A stretch of DNA of 64,000 bases. It comes from an uncultured Clostridia bacterium (GTDB lineage: Bacteria > Bacillota > Clostridia > Lachnospirales > Anaerotignaceae). The notes beneath the pieces are model-generated. The model ran no database searches, was not told where the DNA came from, and worked only from the letters and a program-made list of their open reading frames with translations. Below, piece after piece: positions 43,965-50,843 of this stretch. Made by a program: the position numbers and the translations under genes. The stretch covers positions 1 to 64,000 of the forward strand of contig CAMBLO010000006.1 in NCBI GenBank assembly GCA_945868505.1. The letters run 5' to 3'. Each line of letters opens with the position of its first letter. The stretch's first letter is position 1.

Positions 43965-44014
43965 GGTCAAGCCTTTTTAAAGGCTTGCGGGGTATTGGGG
44001 CAGAGCCCCAAGGT
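43965..44014 (-). repeat. Double-hairpin element, copy H (minus strand)
   Basis: Read leftward: ACCTTGGGGCTCTGCCCCAA, TACCCCGC, hairpin CAAGCC/GGCTTG, GACC. It shares 36 of 37 positions with copy G. Unlike the other copies it has no leftward gene beside it. Confidence 0.75.
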
Positions 44015-44080
44015 CTTGGCCCCAAGAGAGGTCTTTTTTCTGTTCTGTCCGCATATCCTTGGAACAGAGGGGGCGTTTTT

Positions 44081-44362
44081 ATGGCAGAAGAGAAAAAAAG
44101 AACAGGCAGACATACATTGAATATGGAAGAACGGGAAAAGGTACGCATCGGCGGCGTGTTGGAAGTGCTGTCCTTCGATGAAGAGGGTATTATGATGGAG
44201 ACTACCTGCGGCCTTTTGATGCTGAAGGGGGCAGGGATGCACATTGGCAAGCTGGATTTGGATGCAGGAGATGTTATTGTAGACGGCAGCATCGACAGCA
44301 TGACATATTCCGACGGCACCCTGGCGGAAAAACACTCCATTCTGGGCAGGCTGTTTCGATAA
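44081..44362 (+). CDS. yabP: Sporulation protein YabP
   Basis: 93 aa from ATG 44081 (GAGGGGG upstream). YabP-type fold with NMEEREKVRIGGVLEVLSFDEE and the conserved GLLMLKGAGMHI. In Bacillus, yabP is made in the mother cell and lies next to yabQ; its biochemical job is unknown. Confidence 0.9.
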   Translation: MAEEKKRTGRHTLNMEEREKVRIGGVLEVLSFDEEGIMMETTCGLLMLKGAGMHIGKLDLDAGDVIVDGSIDSMTYSDGTLAEKHSILGRLFR

Positions 44363-44374
44363 GGGGCGGGTGCT

Positions 44375-44884
44375 ATGATCCTTTCATTACATACACAGGC
44401 GAGCCTATTCCTGCTGACCATCCTTATGGGGGGCGGCATGGGCTTGTTGTACGATGGGCTGCGGGTATTCCGTCATGCCCTGCATCATAAGTCCTTTTGG
44501 GTACAACTGGAGGATGGCCTGTTTTGGCTGTTGGCGGTGTTTTTGGTGTTCAGCGTGATGCTAAATGCCAGCGGCGGGGAGATTCGGTTTTTCACCATCC
44601 TTGGATTGTTTGGAGGTATGGGGCTCTATTTCCTGACCCTTAGCCGACTTGTCATCGCCGTCAGCGATCATATCATCCGTCTGGTGAAATACATCGTAGG
44701 GCTTTTCTGGCACATCGTCACCACGCCGTTTCGTCTGGTGTATCTCCTGTTTCGTCGACCTTTGGGGAAAGTAGGCAGATTTTGCGGGAAACAAAGGAAA
44801 AAACTATTGCAATCCTGTAAACTTTGTGTGAAAATGATAGTACATCATATCCGATTGGATTGGCGGATGCTTCGCAGAAAATAG
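44375..44884 (+). CDS. yabQ: Spore cortex protein YabQ
   Basis: 169 aa, three or four N-terminal membrane spans (about 8-95) and a basic C-terminus. MGGGMGLLYDGLRVFRH is the family signature. Needed for cortex formation in Bacillus. Separated from yabP by 12 nt. Confidence 0.9.
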   Translation: MILSLHTQASLFLLTILMGGGMGLLYDGLRVFRHALHHKSFWVQLEDGLFWLLAVFLVFSVMLNASGGEIRFFTILGLFGGMGLYFLTLSRLVIAVSDHIIRLVKYIVGLFWHIVTTPFRLVYLLFRRPLGKVGRFCGKQRKKLLQSCKLCVKMIVHHIRLDWRMLRRK

Positions 44885-44906
44885 GAACACAGCAGGGAGT
44901 TTTTTT

Positions 44907-45209
44907 ATGGAACGGAAAAAGAAAACCAAAAAATCCAGAAAACCATCCAGCCTTTTTTTGAGGGTGTTTTTATTTGTATTTGTTGTGACAGTTTCTGTGG
45001 GCATTGGTACACAATTCATCCGTTATCAGGAGCTGCAGGAGGAGTTGGCTGTTGTGACGGCGGAGATTGAAAAAGAGCAGGAAAGACAACTGGAATTTGA
45101 TACCCGCAGGGAATATTATACCAGCGATAGTTATATCGAGCAGGTGGCAAGGGAACAGTTGGGCATGGTAAAGCCCAACGAAATCCTATATATCAACCGC
45201 AGTCAATGA
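44907..45209 (+). CDS. divIC: Septum formation initiator, DivIC/FtsB family
   Basis: 100 aa. Lys-rich cytoplasmic start, one span (about 14-35), a coiled coil (about 40-68) and the end YTSDSYIEQVAREQLGMVKPNEI. Partner of FtsL/DivIB in the divisome. Last gene of the cluster, as in Bacillus. Confidence 0.92.
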   Translation: MERKKKTKKSRKPSSLFLRVFLFVFVVTVSVGIGTQFIRYQELQEELAVVTAEIEKEQERQLEFDTRREYYTSDSYIEQVAREQLGMVKPNEILYINRSQ

Positions 45210-45248
45210 AGCAAAATGAAATTCTTGTAAAAATTTTGTGGAAAAGCC

Positions 45249-45277
45249 TTGACAAAATCTGAACGAAACGTTATACT
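45249..45277 (+). promoter_or_regulatory. Promoter of the tRNA operon
   Basis: TTGACA at 45249-45254, 17-nt spacer, TATACT at 45272-45277, 17 nt before the first tRNA. Confidence 0.85.
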
Positions 45278-45293
45278 GACAAAGTCAGCTTGT

Positions 45294-45367
45294 GGCGGAG
45301 TAGCTCAGTTGGCTAGAGCATGCGGTTCATACCCGCAGTGTCGGGGGTTCAAATCCCTCCTCCGCTA
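45294..45367 (+). tRNA. tRNA-Met (CAT)
   Basis: Cloverleaf with acceptor GGCGGAG/CTCCGCT, anticodon stem TGCGG/CCGCA and loop TTCATAC, T-arm loop TTCAAAT. CAT could mean elongator Met or Ile2, but the acceptor and D-arm fit elongator Met. CCA is not encoded. Confidence 0.93.
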
Positions 45368-45383
45368 CTCTACTATTTATTAA

Positions 45384-45455
45384 GGCCCGTTGGTCAAGCG
45401 GTCAAGACGCGGCCCTCTCACGGCTGAAACAGGGGTTCGATTCCCCTACGGGTCA
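45384..45455 (+). tRNA. tRNA-Glu (CTC)
   Basis: Acceptor GGCCCGT/ACGGGTC, anticodon loop CTCTCAC giving CTC, T-arm GGGGT/CCCTA-type stem with TTCGATT. No encoded CCA. Confidence 0.93.
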
Positions 45456-45494
45456 TCCGTGGTTTTTGTATCAACTGAATTATAGTAAAATTAT

Positions 45495-45567
45495 GGAAGT
45501 TTAGCTCAGCTGGGAGAGCATCTGCCTTACAAGCAGAGGGTCACAGGTTCGAGCCCTGTAACTTCCA
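45495..45567 (+). tRNA. tRNA-Val (TAC)
   Basis: Acceptor GGAAGTT/AACTTCC, anticodon stem TCTGC/GCAGA with loop CTTACAA, T-arm ACAGG/CCTGT with TTCGAGC. No encoded CCA. Confidence 0.95.
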
Positions 45568-45653
45568 TTTTTTTATGTTCAAAAATAGGGCTCTCATGTT
45601 CGAGCCCCCGAAGGTGCAAGTACCTCCGAGACATTCCATTTTTTATGTTCAAA
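45547..45653 (+). repeat. Partial duplication of the tRNA-Val 3' end
   Basis: TTCGAGCCC at 45549-45557 recurs at 45599-45607. ACTTCCATTTTTTTATG plus TTCAAA after the tRNA recurs as ATTCCATTTTTTATG plus TTCAAA by 45653. The second copy carries an altered middle of about 25 bp. It may be a decayed second tRNA or a former attachment site. Confidence 0.6.
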
Positions 45654-45695
45654 TCACCGCCTTTTGGGAAGAATATTCCCAGAGGTGGTTTTTTA
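45654..45695 (+). terminator. Terminator overlapping the next gene's ribosome binding site
   Basis: CACCGCCTtttGGGAA pairs with TTCCCAgAGGTGG, then T6. AGAGGTGG in its right arm is the only ribosome binding site for the gene at 45698. Confidence 0.75.
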
Positions 45696-45697
45696 TT

Positions 45698-46192
45698 ATG
45701 GATGGGATTCGTTTTCTCTGGATTGTTTTTTGTTTCCTGCTTTCTTTTTGGAAGGGACTTCCTATGGCGGCCTTGCTCACCCTTTGGGGGGATTATTTTC
45801 TTCTTTTTACGGAGCATTATTCTGTGGGCGTTTCTTTTTTTCTCCTTGTCCAGATGGCGTATCTCCGCCATCTGCAAGGACGAGCCTTCCCATGGCGGGC
45901 ATTGTTTTTCCTTCCTATTGGGATGGTTCTGCCTTTGCTTTTCCTTGGCATCCTTTATGCTGTTCTGTTCCTTTTTCATTTCTTCCTTGCTTGGCAAAAA
46001 GAAAAGGCACAGCCTTCTGTTTCGCGAAAGCTGTACCTCTTAGGTTTAGTGCTATTTATCTGTTGTGATGTGACCGTTGCGTGGGGCTATTTTTTCACTC
46101 CTGTTCCTTGGCTCATCTGGCTTTTCTATGCCCCCAGTCAGCTTTTGCTGTCCCTGACAGCGAAAAATTATGCCCATACAGTAATAACTTGA
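45698..46192 (+). CDS. Multi-span membrane protein, possibly YhhN/lysoplasmalogenase-like
   Basis: 164 aa from ATG 45698. About six membrane spans. LLTLWGDYFLL followed by FFLLVQMAYLRHL resembles the conserved part of the YhhN family (lysoplasmalogenase). The match is by eye and moderate. Its Shine-Dalgarno lies in the preceding terminator stem, and its last 25 bp overlap the convergent thioesterase gene. Confidence 0.6.
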   Translation: MDGIRFLWIVFCFLLSFWKGLPMAALLTLWGDYFLLFTEHYSVGVSFFLLVQMAYLRHLQGRAFPWRALFFLPIGMVLPLLFLGILYAVLFLFHFFLAWQKEKAQPSVSRKLYLLGLVLFICCDVTVAWGYFFTPVPWLIWLFYAPSQLLLSLTAKNYAHTVIT

Positions 46193-46914
46193 GCCACCAC
46201 AGTATTCCCTTCATACAGGAAGGATTCCACTTCTTTGCCTTCCTCTGTATCTTTCAGGAAGGCCTTTACTGTCACCGTATCGCCCCGCAGACATTCCTTG
46301 CGGTAAACAATGCGGATATCCTTCAATGCCATCTCCACATAAATTTCATCGGGGATATCATCCATGACCCATTCCAGATATTTTACGTTGTTGGCGTGAC
46401 CGTTGGTGTCGGTATCTCTTCTGGTCACCACGATATCTCTGGTGCAGATCAGCTCCCCGGCAGGTTCCTTGGGCATCAGGAATTTTTCTCCTTCGATGGC
46501 GGATTCCTGTCCGGTGTGGTATTTTTCTGCCATGTCCCCAGGCACATTGGTGGGCTTACGTTTTTCCAAATCCATGAATACCCAGCGGGAAACACCGTCC
46601 AGCAGCTTATTGCCTGCTTCGTCAAAGATGAAAAAGCTGCGGTTTGCCTGAAAACGGGCGAATTTATCGCTCCACGTTTGCAGAAGGATTTTTTCACCGT
46701 ATTTTGGCATACGGTAGAGCTTTAGATGCCAGTTTACCACAGACCAGAACCAGTGATGCTCCAGCATATAATCGATGGTATAGCCCAATGTATCGGAGTG
46801 GGTGATGGCCAGCTCCTGCAGGCTGGAAAGCAGGGCTGCGGGGGTCATGCAGCTATTGCTGTCGATTTGAAAATAACGTACCTTTCGTTCTTCTTCATAT
46901 CCAATTCTATCCAT
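46168..46914 (-). CDS. Acyl-ACP thioesterase
   Basis: 248 aa double hotdog fold. The catalytic region has DTDTNGHANNVKYLEW near residue 165-180, with the Asp, Asn and His of the family. It releases fatty acids from acyl carrier protein. Leftward, 12 nt below the cardiolipin synthase gene, so the two are probably co-transcribed. Confidence 0.92.
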   Translation of the reverse strand: MDRIGYEEERKVRYFQIDSNSCMTPAALLSSLQELAITHSDTLGYTIDYMLEHHWFWSVVNWHLKLYRMPKYGEKILLQTWSDKFARFQANRSFFIFDEAGNKLLDGVSRWVFMDLEKRKPTNVPGDMAEKYHTGQESAIEGEKFLMPKEPAGELICTRDIVVTRRDTDTNGHANNVKYLEWVMDDIPDEIYVEMALKDIRIVYRKECLRGDTVTVKAFLKDTEEGKEVESFLYEGNTVVAQVITVWA

Positions 46915-46926
46915 GTGTTTTCCTCC

Positions 46927-48402
46927 TTATAGCATAGGCGAAATGAGCCTTGCAATGGCTTCACGCACCTTGAACCACCATCTTCTGCGGTGATACCATT
47001 CTTTTGTAATTTCTACGCAGCAGCGCAGGTCGTTTTTGAAGTCATCTTCCAATACTTTTGTGATGTCTTCATCATACATAAAAGCGTTGACCTCAAAATT
47101 CAGATCAAAGCTGCGGATATCCATATTTGCCGAGCCCACAGAAGCCACTGTGCCATCAATCGTCAGCACCTTTGCATGGATAAAGCCCTTTTCATACTGA
47201 TAGACCTTTACACCGGCCTCCAGCAGTTCCCCCAGATAGGACATACTTGCCCAGTAAACGAAGAAATGGTCGGGGTTGCCGGGGATGATGATGCGAACAT
47301 CCAGCCCGGAAAGGGCAGCCACCCGCAATGCTTCGAAAATGCCGTCATCGGGTACGAAATAGGGGGTAGTCAGATAGATATGGCTTTCGGCTTCGTTCAT
47401 CATTTTGAAATAGCCGTTGCGGACATTTTTCCACTGGGTATCGGGGCCGCTGGAAACGATCTGCGTCCGCACCCCATCGAACTGCATCCGTTTGGGGAAA
47501 TATTTTTCGTTTAGCTGGATGATGCCGTTTTTCGCCGTAAAATTCCAGTCCTTGATGAAACGCATCTGCATCTGGTCGATGGCATCCCCCCGAAACCGCA
47601 GGTGGGTATCTCTCCAAGGGCCATAGCGTTTCACGATGCCCAGATATTCATCGCCCACGTTGAAACCGCCGATATAACCAATTTCCCCATCGATGATAGC
47701 CAGCTTGCGGTGGTTGCGGTAATTCAGCCGCACCACGAAACGGGGCAGAAAGGCTGCAGTATAGCCCCCGGCATCGTGGAATTTGTCAAAGAAATACTTC
47801 GGCAGACGGGCATTGCCGATGCCGTCATAGAGGATACGGACTTCTACGCCTTCGGCCGCTTTTTTCGTCAGTTCCTCCACCAAACGGGTGCCCAGTCGGT
47901 CGCCCCGCCAGATATAATATTCCAGATGGATGAATTTTTTTGCATTGCGGATATCCTGTACCAGAGCCTCGAATTTTTCCTTCCCGTTGTTGAAGTATTC
48001 CACCTGATTATTGAAGGTCATCCAGTTGCCGCTGTTCAAATGGAGATGGGCCAGGTCGGTGACATAATCTGCCTCCACCAGCTTGCCTTTATTTTCGAGG
48101 AATGCTTTCTGCTGTACGACCTTTTCCGCCGAATGGACATCATGGAACAGATATTTATAATAGACTTCCTGATCGTATTTTTCTTTTTCCCGAAACATTT
48201 TTTCCCGCTTGCTGTTTCTACCGAAAATCATATATACAATAAACCCGAAAATCGGAATAAACAGCAGTACCAGAAGCCAAGCCCATGTGCTGGCGGGGTT
48301 TCTGCGTTCAAAGAATACGACGAGACCAGAAAGGACGACATTGATGACCAGTACGATCAATGCGATCAGGGTGATCCAGCTCAATACGCCGTCCATAGAC
48401 AT
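46927..48402 (-). CDS. cls: Cardiolipin synthase
   Basis: 491 aa. Two N-terminal membrane spans, then two phospholipase D domains with HKD motifs HRKLAIID (near 230) and HAKVLTID (near 410). Condenses phosphatidylglycerol to cardiolipin at the membrane. Confidence 0.95.
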   Translation of the reverse strand: MSMDGVLSWITLIALIVLVINVVLSGLVVFFERRNPASTWAWLLVLLFIPIFGFIVYMIFGRNSKREKMFREKEKYDQEVYYKYLFHDVHSAEKVVQQKAFLENKGKLVEADYVTDLAHLHLNSGNWMTFNNQVEYFNNGKEKFEALVQDIRNAKKFIHLEYYIWRGDRLGTRLVEELTKKAAEGVEVRILYDGIGNARLPKYFFDKFHDAGGYTAAFLPRFVVRLNYRNHRKLAIIDGEIGYIGGFNVGDEYLGIVKRYGPWRDTHLRFRGDAIDQMQMRFIKDWNFTAKNGIIQLNEKYFPKRMQFDGVRTQIVSSGPDTQWKNVRNGYFKMMNEAESHIYLTTPYFVPDDGIFEALRVAALSGLDVRIIIPGNPDHFFVYWASMSYLGELLEAGVKVYQYEKGFIHAKVLTIDGTVASVGSANMDIRSFDLNFEVNAFMYDEDITKVLEDDFKNDLRCCVEITKEWYHRRRWWFKVREAIARLISPML

Positions 48403-48615
48403 TCTCCTTTCTCAGACTTATGGTAACAAACTTACATTATAGTAGTATACTATATCTTTCCATGGGGTTGCAACTGCTCCTTTTGTGAAAAAAATCGAAA
48501 AAAATGCAGATTTTCTCTTCCCTAAAGTGAAAATCGATGGTAGAATAGCAAGGGCGTGAAAAATTACGGCAAAATGTTTATCGTTTTGTCTGCAAGCAAT
48601 AAAGGAGGAAATATT

Positions 48616-49089
48616 TTGAGCGTTTCTGATATTATGATCATCATCATCGTTATTTTGGCACTGCTTTGTGTAGGTATGTATTACCTGAACAAAAGAGGCA
48701 TGAAGAGAATGATCCAGGCCCAGGATTTCATTGACCAGAACCGCACCACAGTGCAGATCTTCGTCATCGATAAGAGAAAGGAAAAACCTTCTCCTTCCAA
48801 TATGCCCAAGGCTGTTTATGAACAGATGCCCAAATCTGCAAAGATGCGTAAAACAAATCTGGTTCGTGCAAAGGTCGGTTCTCAGATTGTGACCCTGATG
48901 TGTGATAAGCCTGTTTACGAAGTCATCCCTGTAAAGAAAACGATCAAAGTTGATCTGGCTGGTATGTATATCGTAGGCATCACAGGTATGAATCTGGAAG
49001 ATAAAAAGAAAAAGACCCTCTCTGAAAAAGTTGTTACCAGTGCAAACCGTACGATGAAACAGCAGAGTGAAAAGAAAAAAGCAAAATAA
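48616..49089 (+). CDS. Hypothetical single-TM protein
   Basis: 157 aa starting at TTG 48616, with AAAGGAGG 8 nt upstream; an in-frame ATG at 48556 lies where the promoter (extended -10 TGGTAGAAT at 48538-48546) is expected. One span (about 5-24), then a basic domain rich in Lys and Val. I do not recognise the family. Divergent from cls. Confidence 0.75.
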   Translation: MSVSDIMIIIIVILALLCVGMYYLNKRGMKRMIQAQDFIDQNRTTVQIFVIDKRKEKPSPSNMPKAVYEQMPKSAKMRKTNLVRAKVGSQIVTLMCDKPVYEVIPVKKTIKVDLAGMYIVGITGMNLEDKKKKTLSEKVVTSANRTMKQQSEKKKAK

Positions 49090-49099
49090 GCAAAGGAAA

Positions 49100-49127
49100 G
49101 CCCCTTCACACGAAGGGGCATTTTTTT
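49100..49127 (+). terminator. Terminator of the hypothetical membrane protein gene
   Basis: GCCCCTTC and GAAGGGGC, then AT7. Confidence 0.88.
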
Positions 49128-49155
49128 CGAGTTAGGCGCCTAGCGCCTAAAAAAA

Positions 49156-49181
49156 GGCGATAAAGCCGAAGCTTTACCGCC
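49156..49181. terminator. Terminator of the orphan RNA
   Basis: On the minus strand GGCGGTAAAGC-TTCG-GCTTTATCGCC followed by T8; on the plus strand it is followed by ATGT7, so it works in both directions. Confidence 0.85.
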
Positions 49182-49400
49182 ATGTTTTTTTAATAAAGCC
49201 AATGATGTCCCTTTGGAAAGAGTTGGAGAATGGGTGTGTGCCTGCCGAAGCAGTTCCGCGTCCCTCCGCCGAATCATCGCCCTTTGGCATCCCCAATAGC
49301 AGATGAAAAGGAACAGCCGTTCAAGCCGGCCACCCCTCGGCATCTCGAGAAGGAAATTCCTCTGTTTGATGAACAAAGGCCATATTAACGTAAAAATACA
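49156..49400 (-). ncRNA. Orphan structured RNA of about 245 nt
   Basis: A consensus promoter at 49407-49435 points left and the terminator at 49156-49181 ends the unit. No convincing gene lies on that strand. The body (49190-49388) is closed by TTAATATGGCC near the 5' end and GGCTTTATTAA near the 3' end (10 of 11 pairs with one G-U). Inside, GGGTG/CACCC, GTTCC/GGAAC, GCCGG/CGGC and CTGC-TTCG-GCAG can form a multibranched fold. It does not show the SRP, RNase P or tmRNA landmarks I looked for. Confidence 0.65.
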
Positions 49401-49406
49401 GGCTAT

Positions 49407-49435
49407 ATTATAGACAAATTTCGACCACTTGTCAA
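49407..49435 (-). promoter_or_regulatory. Consensus promoter of the orphan RNA
   Basis: On the minus strand perfect TTGACA (49435-49430) and TATAAT (49412-49407) with 17-nt spacing. Confidence 0.88.
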
Positions 49436-49541
49436 TTAGAAAGAAATAGGTATTGATAAATTTGTGTGTTGACCTGTATAATAGAAAAGATAGCTCTTGA
49501 TGAGGAGCGCGTAAAATGATAGTTGAAGGAGAGAGATACAC

Positions 49542-50414
49542 ATGAGATATGAAGGTACTGTTTACAGACCCCCCAGTGAAGCAGGCAGTCTGATTATCCA
49601 GCTGACCATCGGCTGTGCCAGAAATACCTGCACATTCTGCAATATGTACAAGGATAAAAAATTCCGTATCCGCCCTCTGGAAGAAGTGGTGGAGGATTTG
49701 GAAATGGCAAGAAAATACTATAACCGTATTCAGGTGCGCCGTATTTTCTTAGCAGATGGGGATGCACTGATCGTAAAGACGGAGGATCTGCTGTATATCA
49801 TCGATAAATGCAAGGAAATCTTCCCTGAGGTGGAACGGATTTCCGTATATGGTGCCCCCAAGGATATCCTGCATAAAACACCGGAAGAACTGCGCCGCCT
49901 GAAGGAAGCCGGTCTGGATATGGTTTATATGGGGCTGGAATCCGGTGCGGATGAAGTGCTGAAGGAAGTAAAGAAAGGCGTTACTGCCGATGAAATGATC
50001 GAAGCAGGGAAAAAGGTACGGGAAGCAGGGATGATTCTGTCCATGACAGTCATTTCCGGTCTGGGCGGCAAGAAGCTCTGGAGAGAACACGCTCTGGGCA
50101 GTGCAAGGGTGATTTCCGCCATCAAGCCCGAATACGTTGGCTTCCTGACACTGATGATCGAGCCCGGTACAGAAATGTATGACCAGTATAACAGAGGGGA
50201 GATCGAATTGCTGACCCCCCATGAGGTGCTGGATGAAACAGAATTGTTCATCCGCACTGTGGATGCAGAAGGCACCATGTTCCGTTCCAACCATGCCTCC
50301 AACTATATCCCTCTGGGCGGCACATTGAACGGCGAACGGGATAAGATTTTGGCACAGATTGAAACAAGCAGACAGAGAAGCAAATTCCGCCCTGATGTGT
50401 TTAGAGGAATCTAA
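49542..50414 (+). CDS. Radical SAM protein with Cx4Cx2C cluster motif
   Basis: 290 aa. Cys25, Cys30 and Cys33 (CARNTCTFC) bind the [4Fe-4S] cluster with one residue more than the usual Cx3Cx2C. The rest fits an Elp3/MiaB/NifB-type barrel (DGDALIVKTEDLLYII, YMGLESGADEVLKEVKKG). Substrate unknown. Followed at once by a 152-bp tandem repeat. Confidence 0.88.
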   Translation: MRYEGTVYRPPSEAGSLIIQLTIGCARNTCTFCNMYKDKKFRIRPLEEVVEDLEMARKYYNRIQVRRIFLADGDALIVKTEDLLYIIDKCKEIFPEVERISVYGAPKDILHKTPEELRRLKEAGLDMVYMGLESGADEVLKEVKKGVTADEMIEAGKKVREAGMILSMTVISGLGGKKLWREHALGSARVISAIKPEYVGFLTLMIEPGTEMYDQYNRGEIELLTPHEVLDETELFIRTVDAEGTMFRSNHASNYIPLGGTLNGERDKILAQIETSRQRSKFRPDVFRGI

Positions 50415-50444
50415 CAAGGAAAGTCCCGTACTGCGACAATGTTC

Positions 50445-50843
50445 TTCGGCAAGCTTGCTTGCAGAAGAATATTGGCATTGGACGGGCAAGATGATATGAG
50501 TAAAGAAGCTTCATGGAATGAAGCGATTTACGAATATCAGCGGCGATTGCGGGAGTGGGAAGCACGGAGCAATCGACTTTCCGATGCATTCAGGAGTTCG
50601 GCAAGCTTGCTTGCAGAAGAATATTGGCATTGGACGGGCAAGATGATATGAGTAAAGAAGCTTCATGGAATGAAGCGATTTACGAATAGCAGCGGCGATT
50701 GCGGGAGCGGGAAGCACGGAGCAATCGACTTTCCGATGCATTCAGGAGTTCGGCAAGCTCGCTTGTAGGAGGACATGAGCATTGGATGAGCAATCGACTT
50801 TCCATAAACAGCAAGAGTGTAGATTTTTAAGGAGTTCGGTAGT
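50445..50843 (+). repeat. 152-bp tandem repeat, two full copies and a rearranged third
   Basis: Copies start at 50445, 50597 and 50749 (TTCGGCAAGC), with period exactly 152. The third has lost its middle. Units contain GCAAGC/GCTTGC, GAAGCTTCATGGAATGAAGC and GATTTACGAAT. AGGAGTTCGG ends each unit, and a further copy of it supplies the ribosome binding site of the gene at 50844. Open frames across the repeat on both strands are not genes. Confidence 0.85.

Noticed and set aside
45527..45997. Minus-strand frame across tRNA-Val with the ending VTGLEPVTLCL
   Set aside because: This peptide ending is a well-known by-product of translating tRNA genes; no ribosome binding site.
49190..49400. Identification of the orphan RNA as SRP RNA, RNase P RNA or 6S RNA
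   Set aside because: The SRP GGAA-loop helix, the RNase P GAGGAAAGTCC-type core and a 6S rod-with-bubble were not found; left as unassigned.
49140..49541. 133-codon minus-strand frame
   Set aside because: It overlaps the orphan RNA, starts upstream of that RNA's promoter and has low-complexity translation with no family match.
50445..50843. CRISPR array
   Set aside because: The repeats are 152 bp in tandem without spacers, and no cas gene is present. No other CRISPR-like spacing was seen in the window.
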